Assembly: GCA_028282885.1 (NCBI GenBank)
Contig: JANQGX010000006.1
Coordinates: forward strand, 27,956 to 91,955
Length of the DNA: 64,000 nucleotides
Direction of reading: 5' to 3'
From: SAR324 cluster bacterium
GTDB taxonomy: Bacteria; SAR324; XYD2-FULL-50-16
Made by a program: the position numbers and the translations under genes. The notes under the pieces were generated by a model. The model was not told the DNA's origin and made no database searches. It saw nothing but the letters and a program-made list of their open reading frames with translations. Positions 9,458-19,387 of this stretch are shown here, in pieces. Each line of letters begins with the position of its first letter. Position 1 is the first letter of the stretch.

Positions 9458-9572
9458 ATAGTTCCTTCGGTTCAATATCGACTTTTGTCGATAAATTGCC
9501 AGGGTCATCCCGTCTAATTCCAAGTACTTAACGAATTGAGGATATTTTTATCCCGTTTTTTTTAAATTGATC

Positions 9573-9629
9573 TTGACATTTTTTTTGACTGAATGGTAGA
9601 GCTATTTTCACTTAATGAGAATTAATTCT
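9573..9629 (+). promoter_or_regulatory. Promoter/operator region of the IclR gene
   Basis: TTGACA at 9573-9578 is a strong -35 box. A 12-base perfect palindrome AGAATTAATTCT (9618-9629) lies 17 bases before the ATG, flanked by roughly inverted TTTTCACT and AGTGAGAAAA. This is a natural site for IclR autoregulation and for control of the divergent amidase. Confidence 0.5.
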
Positions 9630-9646
9630 TACGGAGTGAGAAAACC

Positions 9647-10426
9647 ATGAGCTTACTATCTCTTAAAAGAGGACTTGATTTGCTGAATTGCTTTGATGAG
9701 CAAAACAAGTATTTAACGGCCCAGCAACTTGCGTCCCGGTTGGATGTACCCTTGAGCACGGTTTACAGGTATCTGGAAATTCTGACGGAACAACAGTTCC
9801 TTCATAAGAACCCGACTTCCCGCTTATATAACCTGGGAACAGCTATTCATCGATTGGTTCACCTGGTCGGATCTGACCTTCCCGTAGTTAGTCTAGCGAT
9901 GCCTTATATGGAAAAGCTTGCGCGTCAGACAAATGAAACCATATTTCTGACCGTCCTGGTGAACTACAGATCTGTCTGTATCAAAAAAATAGAATCCAAT
10001 CGCAGGGTAAAGTTAACCATCGATGAAGGTTCCCATCAGTTGCTGCATGCAGGCGCTTCATCGCGTATTCTATTGGCATATCAGGAAGAGCATTTTTTCC
10101 GGCAGTGGCTTTCTGCAGAAGATATGCCCAGGTATACGGACAATACTATTTGCGATGAAAACTCCATGGTAAAAGAGCTGGAGCATACCCGAAATCAGGG
10201 GTTTGCTGTCAGTGACGGAGAAACGGATGAGGGAGCAATGGCTGTTGCAGCCCCTGTTTTTGATGCTACGGGAAAGCTCATGGCGGGTCTGTCGCTGGCG
10301 GGCCCAAGTGAAAGAATTAAAAGCCTGCTCCCGGAGCTGACCAGGGTATTGGTGGAAGCGACCAATCAAATCAGCGGTGAACTGGGATTCGGTCAATCAG
10401 CAAATGCTGCAAGCCATGAAGGCTGA
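9647..10426 (+). CDS. IclR-family transcriptional regulator
   Basis: A 259-residue IclR regulator. The N-terminal winged helix covers about residues 1-65 (LTAQQLASRLDVPLSTVYRYLEIL), and the C-terminal effector domain about 75-250, with LLHAGASSRILLAY and the GFAVSDGETDEGAMAVAAPVF motif that surrounds the ligand pocket. It lies 28 bp upstream of the carbamoylase gene on the same strand and divergent from the amidase, so it probably controls this amide/peptide catabolic cluster. The effector is unknown. Confidence 0.92.
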   Translation: MSLLSLKRGLDLLNCFDEQNKYLTAQQLASRLDVPLSTVYRYLEILTEQQFLHKNPTSRLYNLGTAIHRLVHLVGSDLPVVSLAMPYMEKLARQTNETIFLTVLVNYRSVCIKKIESNRRVKLTIDEGSHQLLHAGASSRILLAYQEEHFFRQWLSAEDMPRYTDNTICDENSMVKELEHTRNQGFAVSDGETDEGAMAVAAPVFDATGKLMAGLSLAGPSERIKSLLPELTRVLVEATNQISGELGFGQSANAASHEG

Positions 10427-10453
10427 AAGGAAATACATTTATAAAATTGAGAA

Positions 10454-11743
10454 ATGAAATTTGATAAACTAGAAACAGCCCTTCATGAGAAGGGCGCCCA
10501 GGCTATATTGGAACATCAACTTCTGGACTGGGTGGAATCCTTCGGAAAGATCGGCCAAACCGAACAGGGAGGCGTTTCCCGACTGGCTTTCGGTCCGGAT
10601 GATCTTCTTGCGCGAAAGATGATCATTGAGCGAATGCACAGGGAATTGGGTCTGGAACTGAGGATTGATGCCTGGGGCAATATTATTGGCAGGAGGCCCG
10701 GGAATTATTCCAGATCCGGCATTCTCATGACCGGTTCTCATCTCGATACGGTCAGAAACGGCGGTAAGTTCGATGGGGCTGCCGGGATATTTTGCGCCCT
10801 GGAAGCCGTGCGGATTTTAAACCGGCTTGACATTCAAACCCGGCATCCTCTTGAGGTGATGGTTTTTGCCGCGGAGGAGGCAAATCAATCCGGAATATCC
10901 ACTATTGGCAGCAGGGGAAAGACGGGTCGCCTGCAATCCGAAAGCCTGGCTGATTACAAAGATGATCACGGAGTTCCTTTGTTAGAGGCCGTTACCGCTG
11001 CAGGGGGAAATCCGTCTGAAATGAAACACGATCAATTCCATCCGGGAGAAATCAAGGTGTTTATCGAGATTCACAATGAACAGATGAACCGCCTGGAAAA
11101 CAACGGATTTGATTTGGGCATCGTCACCGGTGTTACCGGAATTCGTAGAAGACAATTCACGGTTGAGGGTTCTGCGGGTCATGGAGGGACTATACTAATG
11201 GATCAACGAAAGGATGCCCTTGTTGCAGCCGCAGAGCTTGTTACGGCTGTTTATAACATTGCTTCCGAAAGCGGGGGAGAAGCAGTGGCGACGGTGGGGC
11301 ATATATCGGTGGAGCCTAATTCCGTTAACGTCGTCCCCGGCAAAACAGTTCTGGAAATGGAAATTCGCAGTTACAATTCCCGGGAACTGGACAGAATTGA
11401 TGAAACCGTGTGGAAGACCGCCAATAGTATTGAAAAAAAGTATGGAACTCCCATCAAAAGGGGTTCTTTGACTTATGATAATACACCGAGAGAGTTTGCT
11501 CCATTGGTAAGAAAGGCCCTGACACGCTCCAGCGATATCTGCGGTTATCGATCGACAGATCTTGTCTCCATGGCCGGGCATGATGCCTATCACATGTCCT
11601 ATGTCACGAATGCCGGGATGATCTTTGTTCCCAGCAGGAACGGACTAAGCCATTGTCCGGAAGAATATACGGATCCGCTATATCTGGCCCGGGCAACAGA
11701 GGTACTTTTAACAACACTTTTACATATTGATGAGGAGGATTAG
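10454..11743 (+). CDS. M20-type Zn amidohydrolase (N-carbamoyl-amino-acid hydrolase / allantoate hydrolase family)
   Basis: A 429-residue member of the hydantoinase/carbamoylase group of M20 metallopeptidases. Metal-ligand motifs are visible: TGSHLDTV near residues 95-102, NGGKFDGAAG with the bridging Asp, FAAEEANQSG with the Glu pair, IEIHNEQ (His), and the C-terminal SMAGHDAYHM with RNGLSHCPEEY. It removes N-carbamoyl or ureido groups from amino acids. The exact substrate cannot be read; carbamoyl-amino acid and allantoate enzymes look alike. It is followed five bases later by a glutamine synthetase homologue, so the two are co-translated, perhaps salvaging ammonia. Confidence 0.85.
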   Translation: MKFDKLETALHEKGAQAILEHQLLDWVESFGKIGQTEQGGVSRLAFGPDDLLARKMIIERMHRELGLELRIDAWGNIIGRRPGNYSRSGILMTGSHLDTVRNGGKFDGAAGIFCALEAVRILNRLDIQTRHPLEVMVFAAEEANQSGISTIGSRGKTGRLQSESLADYKDDHGVPLLEAVTAAGGNPSEMKHDQFHPGEIKVFIEIHNEQMNRLENNGFDLGIVTGVTGIRRRQFTVEGSAGHGGTILMDQRKDALVAAAELVTAVYNIASESGGEAVATVGHISVEPNSVNVVPGKTVLEMEIRSYNSRELDRIDETVWKTANSIEKKYGTPIKRGSLTYDNTPREFAPLVRKALTRSSDICGYRSTDLVSMAGHDAYHMSYVTNAGMIFVPSRNGLSHCPEEYTDPLYLARATEVLLTTLLHIDEED

Positions 11744-11747
11744 CAAC

Positions 11748-13082
11748 ATGGGATATTCCCTGACTGAAATACAAAAAAAACTGGAAGACGAAAACGTACA
11801 ATTCCTGAGCTGGCAATTCTGCACCCTTTTTGGCGAAGTCAAGGAGGTTTTGACACCCACCAGGGATCTTGAAAGCGTCATCGAAAATGGTTGCGGTATC
11901 GACGGATCCTGCGCCAAATACGTACCAACCAACAAGAGCGACCTGATTCTCAGACCGGATCTGGATACTTTTATGATTCAGCCCTGGGGGGAGGAAGAGG
12001 ATAAAACAGCTCGTTTTATCTGTGATCTCTATGAAGTGGATGGCAATACCCCGTTCTCAATGGATCCCAGGGGAGCCTTGCGCCGGGTTCTGGAGCAGAT
12101 GCACACTGAATTCGGAAAAGACTGGCATTTTATGACCGCACCCGAGATGGAGTATTACCTGGTCAGAAAAAACGAATCGGGAGAAGTATTACCGATTGAT
12201 ACAGGGTATTATTGCGATGCCTACCCAAGGGACCTGGGATACGATTTCCGTAAAAAAATGGCCCGAACACTGGACCAGCTCGGATTTGTAACAGAAACCA
12301 ATCATCATGAAGGGGTGCAATCAAAGCACGAAATCAATTTTCGCTATGGACATGCGCTGCCCATCGCCGATCAGACCATTACCTTCAAACAGGTCATCAA
12401 ACACTATGCGGCTCTCGAAGGAATGATTGCCTCATTTATGCCGAAGCCGTTTTATGGCCACCATGGAGCAGGAATGCATGTACATATGAGCATTCTCGAT
12501 TCTGCCTCCGATACCAACGTTTTTTACGATCCATCAGCGGAATATCAACTGTCTGAAACTGGGCAGCAGTTCATGGCTGGTGTAATGGATCACGCGCGTG
12601 GATTGGCCGGCATTACCAATCCCTCGGTGAACTCTTATAAACGACTGGTTCCGGGTTTTGAAGTTCCCATCTATGTCTGTTGGGGGCTTTATAATCGCTC
12701 TGTTTTGCTTCGGGTTCCGGTATCAACTCCCCAAGCACGAAGAGCTGAAATTCGCTGCCCCGATGCAACCAGTAATCCGTACTTGACCTTGGCAGCGCTT
12801 CTTGCTGCCGGGCTTGATGGTATCCGAAGGGGATTGAAACTGCCCCCGCCGGTACCGGAACTTGTGTATGATTTCTCTCCGCAGGAGAGGCAGGCACGCA
12901 ATATCCCCAGTCTCCCGGGAAATCTGAAAGAGGCCCTGACTTGTCTGGAAGAGGACTCTTTGCTCCGGGATGCCCTGGGACAGGATTTGATCAATCGATT
13001 CCTCGAACTGAAATGGAAGGAGTGGCAGGAATTCAGCAGTTTCGTCCACCCATGGGAGTGGAGAACCTATCTTGACTGTTAA
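11748..13082 (+). CDS. Glutamine synthetase family protein (type I-like)
   Basis: A 444-residue GS-fold enzyme. The start at 11748 is preceded by GGAGG at nine bases. Family motifs include APEMEYYL (metal ligand Glu), the HHGAGMHVHMSI segment with the catalytic-region His, NPSVNSYKRLVPGFEVP, and RAEIRCPDATSNPYL near the C-terminus. It ligates ammonia or an amine to glutamate with ATP. Its place in a peptide/amide catabolic operon suggests a catabolic gamma-glutamyl ligase (as in polyamine or methylamine use) rather than the housekeeping glnA, but that is inference. It is shorter than GlnA (about 470). Confidence 0.85.
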   Translation: MGYSLTEIQKKLEDENVQFLSWQFCTLFGEVKEVLTPTRDLESVIENGCGIDGSCAKYVPTNKSDLILRPDLDTFMIQPWGEEEDKTARFICDLYEVDGNTPFSMDPRGALRRVLEQMHTEFGKDWHFMTAPEMEYYLVRKNESGEVLPIDTGYYCDAYPRDLGYDFRKKMARTLDQLGFVTETNHHEGVQSKHEINFRYGHALPIADQTITFKQVIKHYAALEGMIASFMPKPFYGHHGAGMHVHMSILDSASDTNVFYDPSAEYQLSETGQQFMAGVMDHARGLAGITNPSVNSYKRLVPGFEVPIYVCWGLYNRSVLLRVPVSTPQARRAEIRCPDATSNPYLTLAALLAAGLDGIRRGLKLPPPVPELVYDFSPQERQARNIPSLPGNLKEALTCLEEDSLLRDALGQDLINRFLELKWKEWQEFSSFVHPWEWRTYLDC

Positions 13083-13123
13083 TCCCTAAACCAAAAACCC
13101 TAATCAACCAAAGGAGATGTATC

Positions 13124-14686
13124 ATGAAATCAAGATTTCTCCTAATCCTGCTGTCATTGAGCCTGATGGTTGGATTAATAACCGCCCCTGTTCTGGCCGG
13201 AATACCCAAAGAGGTATTGGTGGTTGGCCAGGTGGCAGAACCGAAATCACTGGATCCATCAACCGTGACGGCAGTTAACGATTTTCGGATACTGATCAAT
13301 ATGTATGATGGGCTGGTTCGCTATAAAAGTGGCACCCTGCAGGTAGAGCCTGCTTTGGCAGAGTCCTGGAAGATCAGCAAAAGCGGAACGTTGTATACCT
13401 TTAACTTACGCAAGGGAGTCAAGTTTCATGATGGCAGCAGCTTTAATGCCGACGCCGTTAAATTTAATTTTGACCGGATGCTCTCGGACAAGCACCCGTA
13501 TCACAACACAGGTCCCTTCCCCCTGGCCTTCTTTTTCAGTGCTATCAAGGAAACCCGGGTAATTGATCCCTATACGGTTCAATTCAAACTGGAAAAACCT
13601 TACGCTCCATTGCTGTCCAACCTGGCATATCCCACAGGTCTCATCGTTTCTCCTGCATCCGTCAGGAAACTGGGGAAGGGTTTCGGACGTAATCCTGCCG
13701 GAACCGGTGCCTTTAAGTTTGCGGCCTGGGAAAGTAATCGAAAGGTGGTTATTGAACGCAATGAGGAATACTGGGATGGAGCGCCACCTCTCAAAGCGGT
13801 TATTTTCAGACCGATCACGGACAGTAATACCCGCGTGACAGAGATGCTTTCAGGTGGAATCGACATGATGGTGGAAGTACCACCGGATAATGTGGCTACC
13901 TTCAAAACAGATGCCTTTAGTCTTTATGAACAGGCGGGACCGCATCTCTGGTTTTTGATCCTGAACTGTAAAGAAGGCCCGTTCAAAAACAAGATGGTAC
14001 GCCAGGCCGCCAATTACGCTATCAATAAAAAAGCACTGGTGGAAAATGTCCTTCAGGGAACAGCCGAAGTGGCTGCGGGACCGACTCCTCCTGCTTTCGC
14101 CTGGGCCTATAATGATAAACTGACCCCTTACCCCTACGATCCTGATAAAGCCGGGAAAATGGTGGAAGAGGCCGGTTTCAAGGGGGCTACCGTTACCTTT
14201 TATGTTACAGAGGGCGGATCCGGAATGCTTGATCCCATCCCCATGGGTACGGCAATTCAGGCAGATCTGGCAAAAATCGGCTTGAAGGTCAAAATCGAAA
14301 CCTATGAGTGGAACACCTTCCTGGGAAAAGTGAATCCCGGGTTGGAAGGAAAAGCCGATATGGCTGAAATGGCCTGGATGACCAACGATCCGGACACGCT
14401 CCCTTTCCTGGCTCTTCGCAGCGGGGCATGGCCTGACAAAGGTGGGTTCAATTCGGGTTATTACGCTAATCCCAAGGTTGATGAGCTGCTTGAGAAGGCC
14501 CGTATTTCGACGGACCAGGATACTCGAGCCAGGCTTTATAAGGAGATGCAAGAAATCGTATACGAAGACGCTCCCTGGGTGTTTGTTGCGAACTGGAAAC
14601 AGAATGCCGTTTCCAGGGCCAATGTTAAGGAGTTCAGTTTGGAGCCTTCGTTCTTCCTTCTTCTTCACAAAGTCTATAAACAATAA
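13124..14686 (+). CDS. Periplasmic peptide-binding protein, ABC transporter (SBP family 5), first copy
   Basis: A 520-residue DppA/OppA-type solute receptor with a signal peptide (MKSRFLLILLSLSLMVGLI, cleavage near ALAG) and AAAGGAG before the ATG. Family hallmarks are EPKSLDPSTVTAVNDF, LRKGVKFHDGSSFNADAVKF and PAGTGAFKFAAWE. It would deliver peptides or a modified amino compound to an inner-membrane ABC importer. It is followed by a strong intrinsic terminator. Its base composition and style match the second permease set (20.4-24.3 kb) better than the nearer one, so it may be that set's receptor (inference). Confidence 0.9.
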   Translation: MKSRFLLILLSLSLMVGLITAPVLAGIPKEVLVVGQVAEPKSLDPSTVTAVNDFRILINMYDGLVRYKSGTLQVEPALAESWKISKSGTLYTFNLRKGVKFHDGSSFNADAVKFNFDRMLSDKHPYHNTGPFPLAFFFSAIKETRVIDPYTVQFKLEKPYAPLLSNLAYPTGLIVSPASVRKLGKGFGRNPAGTGAFKFAAWESNRKVVIERNEEYWDGAPPLKAVIFRPITDSNTRVTEMLSGGIDMMVEVPPDNVATFKTDAFSLYEQAGPHLWFLILNCKEGPFKNKMVRQAANYAINKKALVENVLQGTAEVAAGPTPPAFAWAYNDKLTPYPYDPDKAGKMVEEAGFKGATVTFYVTEGGSGMLDPIPMGTAIQADLAKIGLKVKIETYEWNTFLGKVNPGLEGKADMAEMAWMTNDPDTLPFLALRSGAWPDKGGFNSGYYANPKVDELLEKARISTDQDTRARLYKEMQEIVYEDAPWVFVANWKQNAVSRANVKEFSLEPSFFLLLHKVYKQ

Positions 14687-14695
14687 TTCTCAAGA

Positions 14696-14732
14696 GATCG
14701 GAATCGTAGTCGATTCCGATCCATGGGTTTTT
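14696..14732 (+). terminator. Intrinsic terminator after the first binding protein
   Basis: GATCGGAATCG pairs perfectly with CGATTCCGATC around a TAGT loop, followed six bases later by a run of five T. It should end most transcripts from the carbamoylase operon and sets abundant receptor mRNA apart from the next transporter set. Confidence 0.85.
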
Positions 14733-14885
14733 CTGATAAATAACTTCATTTACACTTAATAACTGGAGGATTTACCAGTTGCATTTGGAGTTGGTTTTAC
14801 CAATAGCTTTATCAAGAGTGAATTTGTGACGATTGAAATATGATTGGGAACTGACAATCACTGAAATAAATATAAAGGAGATGTT

Positions 14886-16421
14886 ATGAAACAGAAAACA
14901 GTCATCGCTAACAGATTTTTATTAGGCTTGATAACTTTGGCCACCATATTGATTTTCACAACGCCTGCATTTTCCAAGGACAGTATCACTGTGGCACTCG
15001 GAACCAGGCTTGGAAGTCTAGATGGTTGGAACACGGCAGCCATGGTCGATTGGACTGTTTGTAACCAGATTTATGACAGCTTATATATTCTCGATCCAAC
15101 GACATTCAGACCTAAACCGAACTTGGCTGTTTCACATAAAATGCTGGATGACTATACCTGGCAAATCAAGCTGAGAAAAGGGGTTAAGTTTCACAATGGT
15201 GAAAGCTTTGACGCCCATTCCGTAAAATTTTCGTTTGAAAGAGTGTTAGATCCTGAGCGTAAATTATACAACCAGGTTAAATGGTCCAAGGTAATTGAAA
15301 AAATCGATGTAATTGATGATTTCACCATCCAAATAAAAACCAAAAAACCCTATGTTGTTCTTATTGAGAATCTGGCGACATTGGATACAGGTATGGTGCC
15401 ACCAAACTATATTCGAGAAAAAGGGGATTCATACTTCAGTTCACATCCTGTTGGCACCGGACCTTATAAGTTTGCTAGCTGGAAGCAGGGTGACCGCGTA
15501 GAGCTGGTTGCAAATGAAAACTACTGGAACGGTATTCCAAAGATAAAAAAAGCTACATTTCGAATTATACCGGAAGCTTCAATTTCAACAGCGGAACTCA
15601 TTGCTGGTGGAGTAGACGTTGTTGGTCGGATGAGATCAGAGCAAGTCCGCACTGTAAAAAAATCCAAAACCGCAAAAGTGCTTTCAGTGTTGTCGAACAG
15701 GGGGCATTTCATCCAATTTGACTCTATCGGTCGCGCAGGAAAATCTCCTTTTCAGAATATTAAGGTACGTCAGGCGGTTTATCACGCGATAAACCGTCCG
15801 GCCATCATTAAAATGGTCCTGGAAGGATACGGCAAGGATTTAAATGGTCCTCTCAGCTCAACCTATTTTGGCTTTGATCCTTCGGTTGCGGATTTGGAGC
15901 CGCAGTACAACCCTGAAAAAGCAAAAAAGCTTTTGGCTGAAGCTGGATATCCTGATGGTTTTAATGCCCAGCTTTCAGTTTATGAACAAAAAAGTGTATA
16001 TGAGGCGGTTCAAGGATTCTTAAGCAAGGTTGGAATAAATACGAAACTGAATTGGTATGGAGCTGACCTTTCAACTTTGGTGCAGCTTCGCAATTCCGGA
16101 AAAGTCAAAGATATGGGTGCCTACAGTTGGGGTTCTGTTGTTTATGATCCGGACTACTTTTTGCCGTATTGGTTTGGTATGGATTCCGCTCGTAATTATA
16201 TGAAAGATCAAGAGATCTCAGATTGGTTAGCAGAGGCTGGCCGGGAATTTGATGAAGCCAAAAGGAAAAAGCTTTACAGAAAAGTTCAGATTAAAATCAT
16301 TGAAAATGCCTTCTGGGTACCAGTATTCAACGAGAAAGCACTTTATGGTGTGAATAAAAAGCTCAATCTCGTTGCTTTAGGTGAGTTTCCACAGTTGCGT
16401 TCGTGTTCCTGGCAAGACTGA
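14886..16421 (+). CDS. Periplasmic peptide-binding protein, ABC transporter (SBP family 5), second copy
   Basis: A 511-residue relative of the preceding gene, with signal peptide ending near TPAFSKD and AAAGGAG before the start. LRKGVKFHNGESFDAHSVKF and PVGTGPYKFASWKQGD are the family motifs. It diverges strongly from the first copy. The codons are visibly more AT-rich, as in the four genes that follow, suggesting that receptor and dppBCDF-like set came together as one block. Confidence 0.9.
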   Translation: MKQKTVIANRFLLGLITLATILIFTTPAFSKDSITVALGTRLGSLDGWNTAAMVDWTVCNQIYDSLYILDPTTFRPKPNLAVSHKMLDDYTWQIKLRKGVKFHNGESFDAHSVKFSFERVLDPERKLYNQVKWSKVIEKIDVIDDFTIQIKTKKPYVVLIENLATLDTGMVPPNYIREKGDSYFSSHPVGTGPYKFASWKQGDRVELVANENYWNGIPKIKKATFRIIPEASISTAELIAGGVDVVGRMRSEQVRTVKKSKTAKVLSVLSNRGHFIQFDSIGRAGKSPFQNIKVRQAVYHAINRPAIIKMVLEGYGKDLNGPLSSTYFGFDPSVADLEPQYNPEKAKKLLAEAGYPDGFNAQLSVYEQKSVYEAVQGFLSKVGINTKLNWYGADLSTLVQLRNSGKVKDMGAYSWGSVVYDPDYFLPYWFGMDSARNYMKDQEISDWLAEAGREFDEAKRKKLYRKVQIKIIENAFWVPVFNEKALYGVNKKLNLVALGEFPQLRSCSWQD

Positions 16422-16480
16422 AAGATGAACTGTCCTATGAATCCGGGTAAAAACGGATTTACAGGATAAACTAAACCCCG

Positions 16481-16505
16481 GGATCCAGGTTGCCCGCCTG
16501 GATCC
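16481..16505 (+). terminator. Perfect 9-bp hairpin between receptor and permease genes
   Basis: GGATCCAGG (16481-16489) pairs with CCTGGATCC (16497-16505) over a seven-base loop. There is no T-tract. Such hairpins after a binding-protein gene usually protect its mRNA or partly terminate, giving more receptor than permease. Confidence 0.55.
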
Positions 16506-16591
16506 ACTCAAATGACATTCAGGTCAGAAAAATCGAAATCAGGTTTTTATAGAAGTGAAGGAACAAATCAAAACAATTATAGAGAAGTGTT

Positions 16592-17509
16592 TTGAAAACA
16601 TATATTATTAAAAAACTGTTTATAGCTATATTGACGGTTATCGGTGTCATTACAGTGACATTTCTGCTGCTTTATCTATCCGGGGACCCGGTTGCTACGA
16701 TTTTACCTCCCGAAGCCAGTGCAGCCGATATTGAAGAGTTCAGAGAAAAAATGGGATTCAATCAACCAATCATCGTTCAATGGGCACAATTTTTCGGACA
16801 GGTAGCTCAATTTGATTTCGGCGAGTCTTATATAAGCAAGCAACCGGTTATCGCATTAATCTCAGACAGGGCTCCAGCTTCATTGATCCTCACAGCAGCC
16901 GGTTTTCTTGTATCTATCGCAATCGCAATACCTCTTGGTGTAATTTCGGCCATTAAGCGGTTTTCTATCATCGATAATATTGTAACCCTTTTTGCTTTGC
17001 TGGGTCAGGCAATGCCCATTTATTGGCTGGGGATTTTGCTGGTGATTTTATTTGGATTGAGACTGGGATGGCTACCTATTTCAGGCAATGATACTCCTAA
17101 GCATTTGATTTTGCCCGCAATAACCTTGGGAGTCAGTCTTATACCCATCGTTATGAGAATGACACGTTCTGCAATGAACGATGTCCTGGAACAAGATTAT
17201 ATCAGAACAGCAAAGGCTTTTGGTATCTCCAAGGCCTCTATTTTTGTGAAATATGGGCTCAAAAATGCCATTTTACCGGTCATCGCCGTTGTTTTTGTGC
17301 AAGCAGGAACTTTACTCAGTGGCGCAGTCGTTACGGAAACCGTGTTTGCCTGGCCAGGCTTGGGTAGATTAGCAACTACGGCAATTTTGGCGGGAGACTA
17401 TCCCCTGGTTAGGGCGTTGGTTATCCTGTCAACAGTATTTGTAGTATTTGCCAATTTAATGGGAGACATACTGATTGCAAAATTAGACGCTAGAATAAGG
17501 TTTAACTGA
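16592..17509 (+). CDS. Peptide ABC transporter permease, DppB-like, first set
   Basis: A 305-residue inner-membrane permease starting at TTG (MKTYIIKKLFIAILTVIGVI). Six membrane spans are predicted; the EAA loop, which contacts the ATPases, is near residues 205-225 (DYIRTAKAFGISKASIFVKYG). No ATG start lies close by. It overlaps the next gene by one base (TGATG), so translation is coupled. Confidence 0.9.
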   Translation: MKTYIIKKLFIAILTVIGVITVTFLLLYLSGDPVATILPPEASAADIEEFREKMGFNQPIIVQWAQFFGQVAQFDFGESYISKQPVIALISDRAPASLILTAAGFLVSIAIAIPLGVISAIKRFSIIDNIVTLFALLGQAMPIYWLGILLVILFGLRLGWLPISGNDTPKHLILPAITLGVSLIPIVMRMTRSAMNDVLEQDYIRTAKAFGISKASIFVKYGLKNAILPVIAVVFVQAGTLLSGAVVTETVFAWPGLGRLATTAILAGDYPLVRALVILSTVFVVFANLMGDILIAKLDARIRFN

Positions 17510-18396
17510 TGAACAGCACCAAGGTACAGTATAATACAAGACTTCAGAAGGTTTTTTGGATTTTCAGAAAACATCGATTAGGCTTGGTAGGATTGGTTCT
17601 TACGATATTATTGGTTTTAGTTGCTATTATGGCCCCGTATATAGCGCCATATGATCCGTATGATCAGGATATCATGAAACGGTTCACTCCTCCCGTGTGG
17701 CATGAAGGTGGCTCAACAGAGCACATATTAGGTACGGATCATGTCGGGCGTGATCTCTTGAGTCGCGTAATCTATGGAGCCAGAATATCCATGTCCGTTG
17801 GTATATTTGCGGTTTCAATTGCAGCCAGCATCGGCATCGTTCTGGGATTACTGGCAGGACATTTCATGGGAACCACGGACAGAATTATAAGTTACTTCAT
17901 TGATATGATGATGGCCTTTCCCTATGTGTTATTGGCAATGGCCCTAGTCGCTGTGTTTGGCGCAAGTTTTACCAACGTGTTTATCGTATTGGGAATTACC
18001 ACATGGCCTATATATGCGAGGGTTACACGCACCGAAGTCCTGAGGATTAAAGAGATGGATTATGTTTTAGCGGCCAGGGCATTTGGTATGGGGCGGATAA
18101 AAATAATAGTTTCTGAGATATTCCCGAATCTTTTTAACAGTATTATTGTAGTCTGCACCGTGCAAACGGCTTTTGTTATCATAAGTGAATCTTTTCTAAG
18201 CTTTCTAGGTCTTGGTGTACAACCTCCGATACCTAGCTGGGGAGGAATGCTGTCGGAAGGTCGAGCTTACATGTTGGAAATGAGCTGGCTTGCAACCATT
18301 CCCGGGTTAGCTATATTTTTTGCGGCCATTGGTATTAACTTGCTTGGAGATGGGCTAAGGGACTTCTTCGATCCATATAAACGTAAACAAATCTAA
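17509..18396 (+). CDS. Peptide ABC transporter permease, DppC-like, first set
   Basis: A 295-residue second permease. An N-terminal span is followed by the periplasmic GTDHVGRDLLSRVIYGARISM motif typical of DppC/OppC and a C-terminal EAA loop (DYVLAARAFGMGRIKIIVSE). It pairs with the upstream DppB-like protein to make the membrane channel. Confidence 0.92.
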   Translation: MNSTKVQYNTRLQKVFWIFRKHRLGLVGLVLTILLVLVAIMAPYIAPYDPYDQDIMKRFTPPVWHEGGSTEHILGTDHVGRDLLSRVIYGARISMSVGIFAVSIAASIGIVLGLLAGHFMGTTDRIISYFIDMMMAFPYVLLAMALVAVFGASFTNVFIVLGITTWPIYARVTRTEVLRIKEMDYVLAARAFGMGRIKIIVSEIFPNLFNSIIVVCTVQTAFVIISESFLSFLGLGVQPPIPSWGGMLSEGRAYMLEMSWLATIPGLAIFFAAIGINLLGDGLRDFFDPYKRKQI

Positions 18397-18397
18397 A

Positions 18398-19384
18398 ATG
18401 AAGGAAAATCTGTCTAGTTTGCTGGAAGTTAGAAATCTTACAATTGATTTTCATACGATGGATGGTATTGCAAGAGCCATCAATGGCGTAAACTTCAGCC
18501 TGTTTAAAAAAGAGAAAATTGGGATTGTGGGAGAGTCGGGATGTGGGAAATCAGTGACTGTGTTGGGAATAATGGGTCTCCTGCAAAAACCTCCTGCCAA
18601 AGTTCGTGAAGGCCAGGTGCTTTTTAAAGGACGCGACTTACTAACGTTACCGGAAAGAGAATTTGCGGAAATCAGGGGAAGTAAAATCTCCATGATTTTT
18701 CAAAATCCCATGACATCATTAAATCCTGTTTTCACCATAGGTAACCAAATGGGTCATGTGATCAGAATACACCAGGGACTGCGGAAAAAAGAATCTATCG
18801 AAAAAGCGATTGAGCTTTTACAAGAGGTCGGTATTCCGTCTCCTGAAAAAAGGATAGACGAGTATCCTCATCAATTAAGCGGAGGAATGCGTCAACGGGT
18901 TATGATTGCAATGGCCATTTCATGCAGACCGCAGTTGATTATCGCTGACGAACCGACAACAGCTCTTGACGTAACAATCCAAGCCCAAATCATTGATGTC
19001 ATACAGGATATAATTGATCGTTTTGAATCCTCGTTGATTCTCATTACTCATGATCTTGCCGTTGTTGCGGAGACGGTTGAGCGTGTTTTGGTGATGTATG
19101 CGGGAAAAATAGTGGAGACAGGTTCTGTTCAAGAGTTATTCGAGAGTCCCAAACATCCTTACACCCAGGGACTCTTGGGATGGATTACGAATATAGAAAC
19201 CGAAAGAGGGAAATTACCCACAATTGACGGGATGGTTCCTTCGATATTCAACCTTCCTGAAGGATGTTCCTTTTCCAACAGGTGTAAACAATGTATACCC
19301 ATTTGTATCCGGCAGGAACCTCCAAATATTGAAATAAAGCCGGGAGTACTTTGTCGTTGCTGGTTGTATTCTGAAGAGAGATGA
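18398..19384 (+). CDS. Peptide ABC transporter ATPase, DppD-like, first set
   Basis: A 328-residue nucleotide-binding subunit. Walker A GESGCGKS is near residues 44-51, the Q-loop FQNPMTSLNP follows, then the signature LSGGMRQR and Walker B LIIADEPTTALDV. The C-terminal oligopeptide-transporter extension has the CSFSNRCKQCIPIC cysteine cluster that can hold an Fe-S cluster in this family. It starts one base after the DppC-like stop. Confidence 0.93.
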   Translation: MKENLSSLLEVRNLTIDFHTMDGIARAINGVNFSLFKKEKIGIVGESGCGKSVTVLGIMGLLQKPPAKVREGQVLFKGRDLLTLPEREFAEIRGSKISMIFQNPMTSLNPVFTIGNQMGHVIRIHQGLRKKESIEKAIELLQEVGIPSPEKRIDEYPHQLSGGMRQRVMIAMAISCRPQLIIADEPTTALDVTIQAQIIDVIQDIIDRFESSLILITHDLAVVAETVERVLVMYAGKIVETGSVQELFESPKHPYTQGLLGWITNIETERGKLPTIDGMVPSIFNLPEGCSFSNRCKQCIPICIRQEPPNIEIKPGVLCRCWLYSEER

Positions 19385-19387
19385 TCA

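Noticed and set aside
13850..14683. 277-codon minus-strand frame
   Set aside because: It is antisense to a clear peptide-binding protein gene.
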